From contig NZ_JAMYBK010000012.1 in the NCBI RefSeq assembly GCF_024127895.1, forward strand, positions 1 through 64,000: 64,000 nucleotides of DNA. The letters are read 5' to 3'. A program made the translations under genes and the position numbers. How positions within the stretch are numbered: position 1 is the first letter of the stretch; each line of letters opens with the position of its first letter. The DNA comes from Pseudomonas guariconensis (GTDB lineage: Bacteria > Pseudomonadota > Gammaproteobacteria > Pseudomonadales > Pseudomonadaceae). Below, in pieces: positions 1-7,877 of the stretch. The notes under the pieces are model-generated. The model searched no databases. It was not told the origin of the DNA and worked only from the letters and a program-made list of their open reading frames with translations.

Positions 1-327
1 CGCGGCGAGCACCGGACCGACCAGGGGGCCGGCGCCGGCGATGGCGGCGAAGTGGTGGCCGAAGAGGATGTGCTTGTTGGTCGGGACGTAGTCCAGGCCA
101 TCGTTGTTGAGTACGGCGGGGGTTGCACGTGTAGGGTCGAGCTGCATCACCTTGGTGGCGATGAATAGGCTGTAGTAGCGGTAGGCGACCAGGTAGATGG
201 CCACGGCGGCGGTTACGATCCACAAGGCATTGATGGCTTCGCCCCTGCGCAAGGCCAGGGTGCCGAGCGCGAATGCGCCAAGCAGGGCAACGGCGAACCA
301 GGCAATTCGGGTAGCCAGATTGGTCAT
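1..327 (-). CDS. cstA: Carbon starvation protein CstA, N-terminal part (runs off left edge)
   Basis: The first 109 residues of an inner-membrane peptide/pyruvate transporter of the CstA family. The translation starts [19 protein letters not shown], has two hydrophobic helices, then the family segment [15 protein letters not shown] and, further on, [20 protein letters not shown], which is diagnostic for CstA. The frame is open to base 1, and full family members are near 690 residues, so most of the gene lies outside the window. In Pseudomonas, CstA-type carriers serve uptake of small carbon sources under nutrient limitation; the exact substrate cannot be read here. A tandem palindrome lies about 125 bp upstream of the start. 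Confidence 0.93.
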   Translation of the reverse strand, partial: MTNLATRIAWFAVALLGAFALGTLALRRGEAINALWIVTAAVAIYLVAYRYYSLFIATKVMQLDPTRATPAVLNNDGLDYVPTNKHILFGHHFAAIAGAGPLVGPVLAA

Positions 328-628
328 CGAGTTTTCTCCTGCCACGGGTGGGTTACCTGCGGCGGTCTTTGTTGTTGTTTGGGCCCGGGTAGGGCGCTGC
401 ACACTGTCCGCGCACTGGGCTTGGGAGAAAATTCGCAGTAATACGCGGGAAGACTACGTAGTACTACGTAGTGCGGTGCTGTCTGCACAGTTGGATGTGT
501 CGCCCATACTGGGGCGCGCAGCGGCCCTAGGCCCTCACAGCACACAAGCCCATCGAGACAGCTACACTGAACCGAGCATCGTTCGCCAGGAATGCCAGAG
601 CAGTTCTCACCCAACAAGAGTGATTCGC
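328..628. other. Intergenic region between divergent cstA and the trypco1-like gene
   Basis: About 300 bp without a credible gene. The only clear structure is the tandem palindrome at 453-472. A + frame runs through this stretch into the next gene from position 197, but it is antisense to cstA and has no family-like sequence, so it is taken as chance. Promoters for both divergent genes should lie here, but none could be placed with confidence. Confidence 0.6.
453..472. promoter_or_regulatory. Tandem duplication of a perfect 10-bp palindrome (ACTACGTAGT x2)
   Basis: The 10-mer ACTACGTAGT is its own reverse complement and occurs twice head to tail with no spacer, giving a 20-bp perfectly symmetric block. 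It sits between divergent genes, about 125 bp upstream of cstA and about 155 bp upstream of the trypco1-like gene. Such symmetry suits a dimeric, possibly cooperative, regulator such as a LuxR/FixJ-type response regulator. The regulator and the controlled gene are not known from sequence alone. Confidence 0.5.
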
Positions 629-946
629 ATGGCCAGGAAAATTCGATTATTGGTTAATGAAGAGCCGCCCAGAACGAAGAGCGCCTTACCTGTGCCCGGG
701 TTCGATGCGCTGGGTCAGCGGGTCGTGGAACTTGGCAGTGACGTGCTCAAGAAAAGCATCGACGGGACGCTGCAGGGTATTTTCGAACTGCTGTCCGAGG
801 TCACGGACGAAAGCGCAACGCATGTGGTTACCGAGATTTCATTCAGCCTGGCCTTCGATGCGTCAGGCGAAGTTTCAGTCGTCTCCCTGGCAAAGGGCTC
901 GCTCAAGGGCAGCACGGGGCTGGAGTTCACGATAAGGAAGAAATGA
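629..946 (+). CDS. Small trypco1-like (trypsin-co-occurring domain) protein
   Basis: A 105-residue protein starting MARKIRLLVNEEPPR. The middle predicts helical (about residues 25-65). The C-terminal part, EISFSLAFDASGEVSVVS then GSTGLEFTIRKK, has the strand pattern of the trypco1 family: a hydrophobic strand, a small-residue turn, and a terminal strand in which G/A residues precede F-x-hydrophobic and basic residues. Trypco domains are small non-enzymatic modules found beside trypsin-like or other effector peptidases in predicted bacterial conflict systems. The next gene, 25 bp downstream on the same strand, encodes a zinc peptidase, which fits that context. The frame is open further upstream, but those residues overlap cstA in antisense and look random, so this ATG was chosen. 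The family call is by eye and moderate. Confidence 0.6.
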   Translation: MARKIRLLVNEEPPRTKSALPVPGFDALGQRVVELGSDVLKKSIDGTLQGIFELLSEVTDESATHVVTEISFSLAFDASGEVSVVSLAKGSLKGSTGLEFTIRKK

Positions 947-971
947 ATGCCATCCGATCGCAGGTGCAGAC

Positions 972-2144
972 ATGACGACCGACACGCAAGAGGCACTTGC
1001 TTATCTCGAACAACTCCAGCGGCATACGTATGAACACCTGGGCATCGAGCCAGACTGGGCGACAGCCGACTACCTCGAATTCCAGGAAGCATTCATCCGC
1101 AGGTACTACGAGTCCCAGGTTCGCCATCGAGGAACGCCGTTCGAGGTGTTCCGGGAAATGGCGCTGCAAGAACTGCGCGGTGGCCCCGACACCGCGATCA
1201 GCACCTATCAGGACCCCGCGTGGTATTCGCTCTTGGTCAGGATGACCAAGGAAATAGAGGAGGTGCTGAGCGGGCAGAACATGAAGCTGGATCCTGCGCC
1301 CCTGTTCGGAACGCTCCCCACAGGGCGAGTCAATGGCATGGCGCTCAAGGCACCCGGGCTCGACCACGTCATCATCCTCATCGAAGACGGGCTCTTTGGT
1401 TTCGCCAACCTCGCGGCCAAGGCGGTTTCCAGAACATTCCCGTTCAAAGGCGACAGCGAGGGGCGCCTGATGTTTTCTGTCGACCCGGCAGACTGGCAAC
1501 AGGAACTGGCAGCCAGGCCGGAACTTCCCGAGAAGTTCCTGGAGGTGCTGCTGGCGTACATCGTGGGCGGGCACCCGCACCTGGCCACGTCTTACTTGCC
1601 AGAGCCCAATTACGATGGGATTGCCAGCGCATTGCGCGATGCCCTCGAGTTGTTCGTCCTGGGGCATGAGTACGGGCATCTGGTCAGCGGGCACCTGAAT
1701 GGCGATGAGACGAAGCGGGCCGTCATCGCTGGTGAAGATATCGACGAAATAACCACGAACTGGAACGAAGAGTTCGAGGCGGATGTCCGTGGGCTCGAAT
1801 TCATGCTCGCCGTCATGGGGAAAAGAGGGTTCGATCTTTCATTGAGTTTCTGGGGCGCTGAGTTTTTCTTCGGTTGCATCGAAATCGTCGAGCGGGCAGT
1901 CAGTGTCATCAGGACGGGCGAGGCCGACATACCGCTGTCTACCACCCATCCGCCCACTGAAATGCGGCGGCAGATGTTGCATCTTGTCCTCGAACGCTCC
2001 GTGCCCGAGGAAAGTGTCATTGGCCCCCTGCAACTCGCCGGCCGGGTGAGCTCCGTTCTCGAGCAACTGTGGCGCTTCTGTGAACCTGTGCTCCTCGATG
2101 CTCACCGCAAGGGTGTCGTGCTTGCGCCTGCCTGGAGGCAATGA
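972..2144 (+). CDS. M48-like HEXXH zinc metallopeptidase, putative effector
   Basis: A 390-residue soluble protein with no signal peptide. It has the gluzincin set expected of M48-type peptidases: HEYGH at 232-236 in the helix LFVLGHEYGHLVSGHL, a third ligand at E267 in EFEAD (compare the ExxAD motif of HtpX), and THPPTEMRR near 325-333, matching the THPP...R substrate-cleft motif of M48. It lacks the transmembrane helices of HtpX and the TPR repeats of BepA, and residues 1-200 match no family I recognise; that part may bind a target or regulate the enzyme. It follows the trypco1-like gene by 25 bp, so the two are probably cotranscribed. The ribosome-binding site is weak. The peptidase fold is a confident call; a role in biological conflict is inference. 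Confidence 0.75.
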   Translation: MTTDTQEALAYLEQLQRHTYEHLGIEPDWATADYLEFQEAFIRRYYESQVRHRGTPFEVFREMALQELRGGPDTAISTYQDPAWYSLLVRMTKEIEEVLSGQNMKLDPAPLFGTLPTGRVNGMALKAPGLDHVIILIEDGLFGFANLAAKAVSRTFPFKGDSEGRLMFSVDPADWQQELAARPELPEKFLEVLLAYIVGGHPHLATSYLPEPNYDGIASALRDALELFVLGHEYGHLVSGHLNGDETKRAVIAGEDIDEITTNWNEEFEADVRGLEFMLAVMGKRGFDLSLSFWGAEFFFGCIEIVERAVSVIRTGEADIPLSTTHPPTEMRRQMLHLVLERSVPEESVIGPLQLAGRVSSVLEQLWRFCEPVLLDAHRKGVVLAPAWRQ

Positions 2145-2170
2145 TGTTTTCTGCAGCAACAGTGCCGATT

Positions 2171-2198
2171 GCCGGGCAGCGCTGTAGGGCTGCCCGGC
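2171..2198. terminator. Hairpin between convergent genes, terminator-like
   Basis: GCCGGGCAGC pairs perfectly with GCTGCCCGGC across an 8-nt loop. It lies between the converging peptidase and yegP-like genes. There is no T-run on either side, so it may be a weak or factor-assisted terminator. Confidence 0.5.
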
Positions 2199-2205
2199 GG
2201 AGGGG

Positions 2206-2535
2206 TCAGGTGTTGTCCTTCACCGTGGTCGTGGCCCCGTTGGTTTTGACGGAGGCGATGCCGTTATCCCGGGCCGACGTGCTGGAGTACATTTCACTGC
2301 GCCCGATGACCTGGCCGTTTGCCGCGGTCAAGGTGAAATAGGGCGAACCGTCGGCTGCCGTCTTGCGTTGATACCTGGCATCGCTCGACGAATTCTGGCG
2401 GACCGAAGCGATGCCGTCCTGTGCGCTGGCTTTGGTGGTATAGCGTTCGCTGGTGAGAATGATTTCGTTGTTCCCGGCTTTCAGGTTGAACATGTACTGA
2501 TCGCCGCTGCGTTTCAATTCGTAGTAACCGCCCAT
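2206..2535 (-). CDS. YegP-family (DUF1508/UPF0339) protein
   Basis: A 109-residue protein made of two tandem copies of the DUF1508 fold. Copy one is GGYYELKRSGDQYMFNLKAG and copy two is ARYQRKTAADGSPYFTLTAA. Both copies then carry an N-x-x-I/V segment followed by S-E-x-Y and a conserved GIASV(R/K) element. Length and duplication match E. coli YegP. The start was placed at MGGYYELK because GGAG precedes it by about 7 bp, while the frame extends 14 codons further upstream without such a site. The biochemical role of the family is not established. It is transcribed away from the OprD gene's 3' end and converges on the peptidase gene. Confidence 0.85.
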   Translation of the reverse strand: MGGYYELKRSGDQYMFNLKAGNNEIILTSERYTTKASAQDGIASVRQNSSSDARYQRKTAADGSPYFTLTAANGQVIGRSEMYSSTSARDNGIASVKTNGATTTVKDNT

Positions 2536-2664
2536 GAAAATCTCCGGTATTGACGTCGTCTGAGAACTGGCCGACACCTGCGCTGCGCAAGTATCCGCGC
2601 TGCTTTAGCGTAGTGCATATCCTGGGTGTTTTCGTTTTTCTCCAAAGGGTTGGCACCGCCCGTT

Positions 2665-4011
2665 CTACAGGCTCAGCGGATATTCGACGATCAGCCGCAC
2701 TTCATTGATGTCCGGCAGGTCGGCCTGGGCCTGTCGGTTGCCTCGGTAGCTGGCCACGCGGGTGCGCAGGGAGAGGTCGCGGGCCGGTCCTGCCTGCACC
2801 ACGTAGCGCACCTCCATGTCCAGTTCGTGCCATTTCGCGCCGTCATACTGGCCATAGGTGGACAATGCCCCGCCCGCATAGCGCTGGCCGGGGCGCCAGT
2901 GCCGGTCGCTGGCGCCGGAGCCGGTGACGTAGCGGGTCATGAAGCTCAGGCCAGGGACGCCATAGCCGGCCAGGTTGAGGTCGTAGCGTGCCTGGCGGGA
3001 TTTCATGCCGGGGGCGTTGAAGTCCGATAGCTGCACCGAGTTGGCCAGGTCGATGGACAGGCCACCGACATAGTCGAACGGTGTATCGCCGTCGATCTGC
3101 TGGTAGGCCAGGGTGATGCGGTGCGGACCGTGGCGCCAGGCTCCGGCCAGGCTCCAGCTGGTGTTGGCGACGGGGCCGGACAGTTCCCGCCCGGTGGCGT
3201 CGCTGCGGTACAGCTGCAGATCGAGGTTCAGGCCGCTGGACGGCGTGAACGGCAGGTCCTGGTTGAGGTTCAGGTAGTACTGCAGCCAGTTGTCCTCGGC
3301 GCGGGCATGGAACAGTTTCGCGCGCAGGGTATCGCTGAACGAATAGCTGGCCCCGAGAAAATCCAGGCTGCGTACCGCCACGTCGGAATAGCGGGTGCGC
3401 AGGCTATCGTCGTCATTGCTGGAGGCGAAGCCGTGGTAGGCGGTGAAGTGGCCTGCCTCGACCAGCAGGCCGGGCAGGGTGTCGTTGCGCAGGTACAGGC
3501 CGGTGGCCAGTTCGGGTAGCAGGCGGCTGTCGGCGGTGGTGAACACCGGCGTCGAGGTGCGCATTTCGCCCCATTTCAGTTCGTTGCCGCGCCAGCGCGC
3601 CTTGAGCGCGGCACCGGCATGGCTGTAGTCGTCCGCCACTTCGGCGTCGCGCTGGCGGTCATGGCGCACCGGCAGCAGCAGGGTGCCGGTGCGCCCCGCG
3701 CCGCTGTCGAGCTTGAGGCCGAGGTGGGCATGGGCATCGAGCCCCAGGCCCAGGGTGCCCTGGGTGAACCCGGAGTCGAGGCCAAGCATCAGGCCATGGG
3801 CCCATTCCTCGCGGTAACCCTTGCGTTCGTCCGCAGGCCGGGCGGCATTGTCGCCCTGGCCGTTGCTGGCGCCGTTGCGCAGGTCGCGGTTGAAGTAGAA
3901 GTTGCGGTTGCGCAACTCCAGTTGGCTGTCTTCGACAAGGCCGTGGGGAGCGGCCAGCACATCGGAGGCCAGCAGGGCACTGCAGAGCAGCGTGGCAGGG
4001 CGATGGAGCAT
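2665..4011 (-). CDS. OprD-family outer-membrane porin
   Basis: A 448-residue precursor with an N-terminal signal peptide ending near VLAAP. The mature protein begins with the OprD signature (LVEDSQLELRNRNFYFNRD), followed by AHGLMLGLDSGFTQGTLGLG and alternating amphipathic strands of an 18-stranded substrate-specific barrel. OprD/Opd porins take up amino acids, carboxylates or aromatic acids. The gene ends a minus-strand set with an amidohydrolase and an MHS symporter, so the porin probably admits the same substrate or its N-acylated form. The protein ends in YPLSL rather than the usual terminal F. Confidence 0.92.
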   Translation of the reverse strand: MLHRPATLLCSALLASDVLAAPHGLVEDSQLELRNRNFYFNRDLRNGASNGQGDNAARPADERKGYREEWAHGLMLGLDSGFTQGTLGLGLDAHAHLGLKLDSGAGRTGTLLLPVRHDRQRDAEVADDYSHAGAALKARWRGNELKWGEMRTSTPVFTTADSRLLPELATGLYLRNDTLPGLLVEAGHFTAYHGFASSNDDDSLRTRYSDVAVRSLDFLGASYSFSDTLRAKLFHARAEDNWLQYYLNLNQDLPFTPSSGLNLDLQLYRSDATGRELSGPVANTSWSLAGAWRHGPHRITLAYQQIDGDTPFDYVGGLSIDLANSVQLSDFNAPGMKSRQARYDLNLAGYGVPGLSFMTRYVTGSGASDRHWRPGQRYAGGALSTYGQYDGAKWHELDMEVRYVVQAGPARDLSLRTRVASYRGNRQAQADLPDINEVRLIVEYPLSL

Positions 4012-4108
4012 GAGGTTTCACCTGTTGTTCTTGTTTTCGGCGCATCCGGGTGCCGTAGGCGGGAGGCCCAGGGCAGTGAAGGGGAGGGCTCGTCCGTGAG
4101 CCGAGGGG

Positions 4109-5425
4109 TCAGTCGAGGTCCTTGCCAGCGGTTTCCGGCACCAGCTTCAGGCCCACCAGCGACAGCAGGATCGCCGCGATGATGTAGAACGCCGGTGCAT
4201 TGCTGTTGCCGGTGAGGCTGACCAGGCCAGCGGCGAAGAACTGGGCGAAACCGCCGAACAGGGCCACGCCGATGCAATAGGCCAAAGACATGCCGCTGGC
4301 ACGGATGTGGGTGGGAAACAGCTCCGGCAGGATCGCCAGGTTGGGCACGATGGTGTAGGTCAGCGGGATGCTCAGCAGGGTCACCACGCCGAGCAGCACG
4401 CCCAGGTTGGGGTGCTGGTTGAGCAGCAGGAAGGCCGGGTAGATCGCCAGCAGCAGGATCGGCAAGGGCCAGAAGATCGCCTTGCGCCGGCCGATGCGGT
4501 CGCTCAGTCGACCGGCATGGGCCGAGAGCAGCAGGGGCGGCAGGCAGGCGACGATCGCCGCCCAGGTGCCGCTGGCCAGGGGCATGCCGAGTACGCCGAT
4601 GGCATGGTTGGCCAGGTAGAACTGGATGGTGTAGATCGGCACGGTGGCGCCGATCACCAGCAGCACGCCCGCCAGCATCTGCCGTGGGTGCTGCAGCAGC
4701 ACGGCCAGTTGCCTGCCCTGGGACACCGCCGCGCCGCTGCGCACGATCTGGCGGTGGGCCTGGGTTTCTTCCAGGCGATGGCGGATGTACTCGCTGACCG
4801 GGATGGCCAGGATGCCCAGGGCGAAGATCAGGCGCCAGCCCCAGCTGTCCATGGCCTCGGGGCTGAGCAGGGTGCTCAACAGGGTGACCATCAGCCCGCC
4901 CAGGCAGATGCCCAGGCTCTGACTGAAGGTCTGCCAGCTGCAGTAGTAGCCGCGCGAATGCTTGTCGGCATACTCCATGAGCATGGTGGTCGAGGTGCCG
5001 ATCTGCCCGCCCACTGCGAAGCCCTGCAAGAGCCGCGCGACGATCACCACCGCTGGGCCGAGCAGGCCGGCCTGGGCATAGGTGGGCGCGACGGTGAACA
5101 GCAGCGAGCCGATCGCCATCAGCCACAGGGTCAGGCGCATGGCCGCCTTGCGCCCGGCACGGTCGGCGTACAGGCCGATCACCAAGCCGCCCAGGGGGCG
5201 CATGACGAAGCCGGTGCCGAACACCGCCAGCGACAGCATCAGCGGAATCAACGGATGGTCGCTGAAGGGAAAGAACAGCCGTGCCATGAGCGTGGCCAGC
5301 AGGCTGTAGACCAGAAAATCGTAGAACTCCAGGGCATTGCCCACGCAGATCGCGGCGATCGCCCGGCGCTTGCTGGGTGGCCGGCTGTGGGTGTCGATGG
5401 CGAAGTCTGTTGTTTTTGTTGTCAT
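4109..5425 (-). CDS. MHS-family (MFS) metabolite:H+ symporter
   Basis: A 438-residue inner-membrane carrier with about 12 helices. Family marks are GNALEFYDFLVYSLLAT in helix 1, an RPLGGLVIGLYADRAGRK loop between helices 2 and 3, and RLLQGFAVGGQIGTSTT in helix 4. This is the metabolite:H+ symporter (ProP/KgtP/citrate) subfamily. The start MTTKTTDFAID was preferred over a frame extension of 47 low-complexity residues that overlap the upstream gene. It lies 25 bp downstream of the M20 amidohydrolase gene and 97 bp upstream of the porin gene, so the three form an uptake-and-hydrolysis set. The substrate is unknown. Confidence 0.88.
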   Translation of the reverse strand: MTTKTTDFAIDTHSRPPSKRRAIAAICVGNALEFYDFLVYSLLATLMARLFFPFSDHPLIPLMLSLAVFGTGFVMRPLGGLVIGLYADRAGRKAAMRLTLWLMAIGSLLFTVAPTYAQAGLLGPAVVIVARLLQGFAVGGQIGTSTTMLMEYADKHSRGYYCSWQTFSQSLGICLGGLMVTLLSTLLSPEAMDSWGWRLIFALGILAIPVSEYIRHRLEETQAHRQIVRSGAAVSQGRQLAVLLQHPRQMLAGVLLVIGATVPIYTIQFYLANHAIGVLGMPLASGTWAAIVACLPPLLLSAHAGRLSDRIGRRKAIFWPLPILLLAIYPAFLLLNQHPNLGVLLGVVTLLSIPLTYTIVPNLAILPELFPTHIRASGMSLAYCIGVALFGGFAQFFAAGLVSLTGNSNAPAFYIIAAILLSLVGLKLVPETAGKDLD

Positions 5426-5450
5426 CGTCTGTGCTCTCTTGCGATGGCCG

Positions 5451-6626
5451 TCAGGCCAGGAAACGTTGCGCCAGCCGCACCCAGAAGGTGGCGCCCAGGG
5501 GCAGTGCCAGGTCGTTGAAGTCGTAGCCAGGGTTGTGGACCTCGCAGGTGCCGCTGCCGTGGCCATTGCCGATCAGCAGGTAGCAACCGGGGACCTGCTC
5601 CAGCCAGAAGGCGAAGTCGTCGCTGGCGCAGATCGGCTGCTGCCGTGGCGCCAGGCCCTCGTCGCCGAGCCAGTCGCGTATCACCTGTTCGGCCAGTTGG
5701 CTGGCCTCTGGGTCGTTGACCAGCACCGGGTAGCCTTCGCCGAAGCTCACGTCGGCCGTGGCGCCATAGCCCTGGGCGTGCAGCTCGGCGAGGGTGGCGA
5801 TCCGCTGGCGCAGCAGGTGGCGGACCTCGGGGTCGAGCGTGCGCACGCTCAGGCGCAGTTCGGCCCGGTCGGGAATGACGTTGGCGGCATCGCCGGCGAG
5901 CAAGGCGCCCACGGTGATGATCGCGGTCTCGCTCGGCGGCACGTTGCGCGACACGATGGTCTGCAACGCCAGGACCAGCGAAGCGCCGACCACCACCGGG
6001 TCGACTGTCTTGTCGGGCATCGCGCCGTGGCCGCCCTGGCCGTGGATGACGATGGTCACGCTGTCGGTAGAGGCCATGCGCGGCCCGGCGAGCACGCCGA
6101 ACTGGCCGACCGGCATGCCGGGGGAGTTGTGCAGGGCGAACAGGGCGTCGCAGGGGAAGCGTTCGAACACGCCTTCGTCGAGCATGCGCTTGGCGCCGGA
6201 GCCGCCGTGGCCTTCCTCGGCGGGCTGGAAGAACAGGTGCAGGGTGCCGCGCCAGTGGCGCTCGCGGGCCAGTTCGCAAGCTGCCGCCAGGAGCATGGCG
6301 GTGTGCCCGTCATGGCCGCAGGCGTGCATCTTGCCCGGTACCGTGCTGGCCCAGGGGCGGCCGCTCTGTTCGGCGATCGGCAGGGCATCGAGCTCGGCGC
6401 GCAGGCCCAGCGTGGGGCCTGCGCCATTGCGCAGGGTGCCGACCACGGCGGTGCCGGCCAGGCCCTGGTGGACCTCGTAGCCCCACTGCTGCAGGTGGTC
6501 GATCACCCGCGCACGGGTGGCGAACTCTTCGAAGCCCAGTTCGGGCTGGCGGTGGATGGCCCGGCGCAGCTCGACCATGGCCGGGGTGATGGCGGCGATG
6601 CCGGGGGCGATGCAGGTGTTATGCAT
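5451..6626 (-). CDS. M20-family amidohydrolase (hippurate hydrolase/aminoacylase type)
   Basis: A 391-residue cytoplasmic dinuclear-metal amidohydrolase. It starts with RRAIHRQPELGFEEFATRAR, then shows KMHACGHDGHTAMLL (metal Cys/His), FFQPAEEGHGG (catalytic and metal Glu), a dimerisation lid with TIVIHGQGGHGAMPDKTVDP, and SDDFAFWLEQVPG near the C-terminus. The family removes N-acyl groups from amino acids or opens related amides. It is first in the minus-strand set with the MHS symporter and OprD porin and is divergent from a LysR gene, the usual layout for a LysR-controlled catabolic operon. The acyl-amino acid substrate cannot be named. Confidence 0.9.
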   Translation of the reverse strand: MHNTCIAPGIAAITPAMVELRRAIHRQPELGFEEFATRARVIDHLQQWGYEVHQGLAGTAVVGTLRNGAGPTLGLRAELDALPIAEQSGRPWASTVPGKMHACGHDGHTAMLLAAACELARERHWRGTLHLFFQPAEEGHGGSGAKRMLDEGVFERFPCDALFALHNSPGMPVGQFGVLAGPRMASTDSVTIVIHGQGGHGAMPDKTVDPVVVGASLVLALQTIVSRNVPPSETAIITVGALLAGDAANVIPDRAELRLSVRTLDPEVRHLLRQRIATLAELHAQGYGATADVSFGEGYPVLVNDPEASQLAEQVIRDWLGDEGLAPRQQPICASDDFAFWLEQVPGCYLLIGNGHGSGTCEVHNPGYDFNDLALPLGATFWVRLAQRFLA

Positions 6627-6772
6627 ATTGTTCTTTCCTGGTCAGCGAGGCGACACTGCAGGGCCCGTTGGCGGCCCTGGCCTCGTGCTTTAACCTAGCG
6701 CCCCCGCCGGCCGGGCATAAGCCGCAAAAATGTTGTCATGACGACCCTTGGTGTTCAGGCAGGAGACTCTTC

Positions 6773-7723
6773 GTGAAGCTGCACCAGCTACAGGCCCTGA
6801 TCGCCGTGGCCGACCACGGTGGCATCCGTTCCGCCGCCCGGGCCCTGGCGTTGTCCCAGGCGGCGATCACCCGTGCCTTGCGTGAATTGGAGCAAGAGCA
6901 GGGGCTGGCGTTACTGGCCCGGCATGCCGGCGGCGCGCGCCTGACCACGGCGGGCCTGACCCTGCTGCCGCATGCCCGGCAGATCGCCAGCCAGCTGGAA
7001 AAGGCCCAGCGTGACCTGGCCAGTCTGCGGGGGGAAACGCCGAGCCGCTTGTGCGTGGGGATCACGCCCTGGTTCGGGCAGACCCTGCTGGGCGCGGCGC
7101 TGCAAGCCTTTCGCCAGGCGATGCCGGCGGTGCAACTGGAGCTCTACGAAGGCCTGCAGGCGGTCAGCCTGTCGCTGCTGCGCAGCGGCCAGATGCAGTT
7201 CGCCCTGGGCCCGGCCGGGGGGCTGCCGGCCCAGGAGTTCAGCCACCAGGTGTTGGCGCACTACCCCATGCAGGTGCTGGCACGCATCGGCCACCCGTTG
7301 CAGGAGGCGCGCTCGCTCGGCCAGTTGCTGGAGCACGACTGGGTCATGAACTTCACCCAGACAGGCCAGCACTCGCTGATGCAGCAGCTGTTCGGCCGAC
7401 ATGGCCTGGACCTCGAGCCGGGGCGCATCGTCTGCGCCCAGTCCAGCGCCATGCTCAGCAGCCTGATCATCGATGCCGGCATGCTCGGCTATTCGCCCGC
7501 GCCGATGCTGCTGTGCGAGCCGCTGCGCGACAAGGCACGCGCCCTGGCGCTGGACGAGCCGCTGGAGGAAGGGGATATCAGCGTGATTCAGCTGCGCGAC
7601 CAGGTGCTGGACCCGGCCGCGCGCTGTTTCGTGCGCTGCCTGCAGCAAGCGCTGAAGGCCTGCTGCCGGTCACGCAGCGCGGATGACCGACGCTTGGCGG
7701 ACATGCTCAGGTTGTGCTTCTGA
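6773..7723 (+). CDS. LysR-family transcriptional regulator
   Basis: A 316-residue LysR protein. The N-terminal winged helix spans about residues 1-60 (KLHQLQALIAVADHGGIRSA, then LSQAAITRALRELEQEQG). It is followed by the linker helix and an effector domain with LCVGITPWFGQTLLG. The start is the GTG at 6773, placed by AGGAG 8 bp upstream; an open frame further upstream is ignored. It is divergent from the amidohydrolase operon with a 146-bp intergenic space, so that operon is its likely target. Its 3' end overlaps the stub of an FAD oxidoreductase gene on the other strand, which suggests a deletion brought the two together. Confidence 0.9.
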   Translation: MKLHQLQALIAVADHGGIRSAARALALSQAAITRALRELEQEQGLALLARHAGGARLTTAGLTLLPHARQIASQLEKAQRDLASLRGETPSRLCVGITPWFGQTLLGAALQAFRQAMPAVQLELYEGLQAVSLSLLRSGQMQFALGPAGGLPAQEFSHQVLAHYPMQVLARIGHPLQEARSLGQLLEHDWVMNFTQTGQHSLMQQLFGRHGLDLEPGRIVCAQSSAMLSSLIIDAGMLGYSPAPMLLCEPLRDKARALALDEPLEEGDISVIQLRDQVLDPAARCFVRCLQQALKACCRSRSADDRRLADMLRLCF

Positions 7724-7858
7724 GCACGCCCGGGCGTCATTGATGGCGACGTCGGCCGTGACGGCGCTGTCGAGGGGCGGCCTGGGCGTGCGCGGTGGCA
7801 GCAGGCCCACCCAGCCGGACAGGCTGGCGTGCTTGGGAAACTTCTTGGCCACGTACAT
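7670..7858 (-). pseudogene. 5' stub of an FAD-dependent oxidoreductase (deleted after about 40 codons)
   Basis: A 62-residue frame with a good ribosome-binding site (GGGGAG) begins MYVAKKFPKHASLSGWVGLL and continues PPRTPRPPLDSAVTADVAI. That is how DAO-type FAD oxidoreductases begin, just before the GxGxxG nucleotide-binding loop. Here the loop is missing. After ADVAI the frame carries 24 unrelated residues read antisense through the end of the lysR gene. The stub starts 19 bp after the DHDPS-family gene, so an oxidoreductase once followed it in an operon. The break lies near 7741, next to a 12-bp palindrome at 7726-7737. Confidence 0.65.
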
Positions 7859-7877
7859 GTCGTGATCTCCCCAGGTG

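Noticed and set aside
453..472. Phage attachment site or insertion-sequence target duplication
   Set aside because: No integrase, transposase or second copy flanks a mobile segment; a regulator site is more likely.
197..628. N-terminal extension of the trypco1-like gene
   Set aside because: These 144 codons overlap cstA in antisense and the tandem palindrome, look random, and are followed by a natural ATG at 629.
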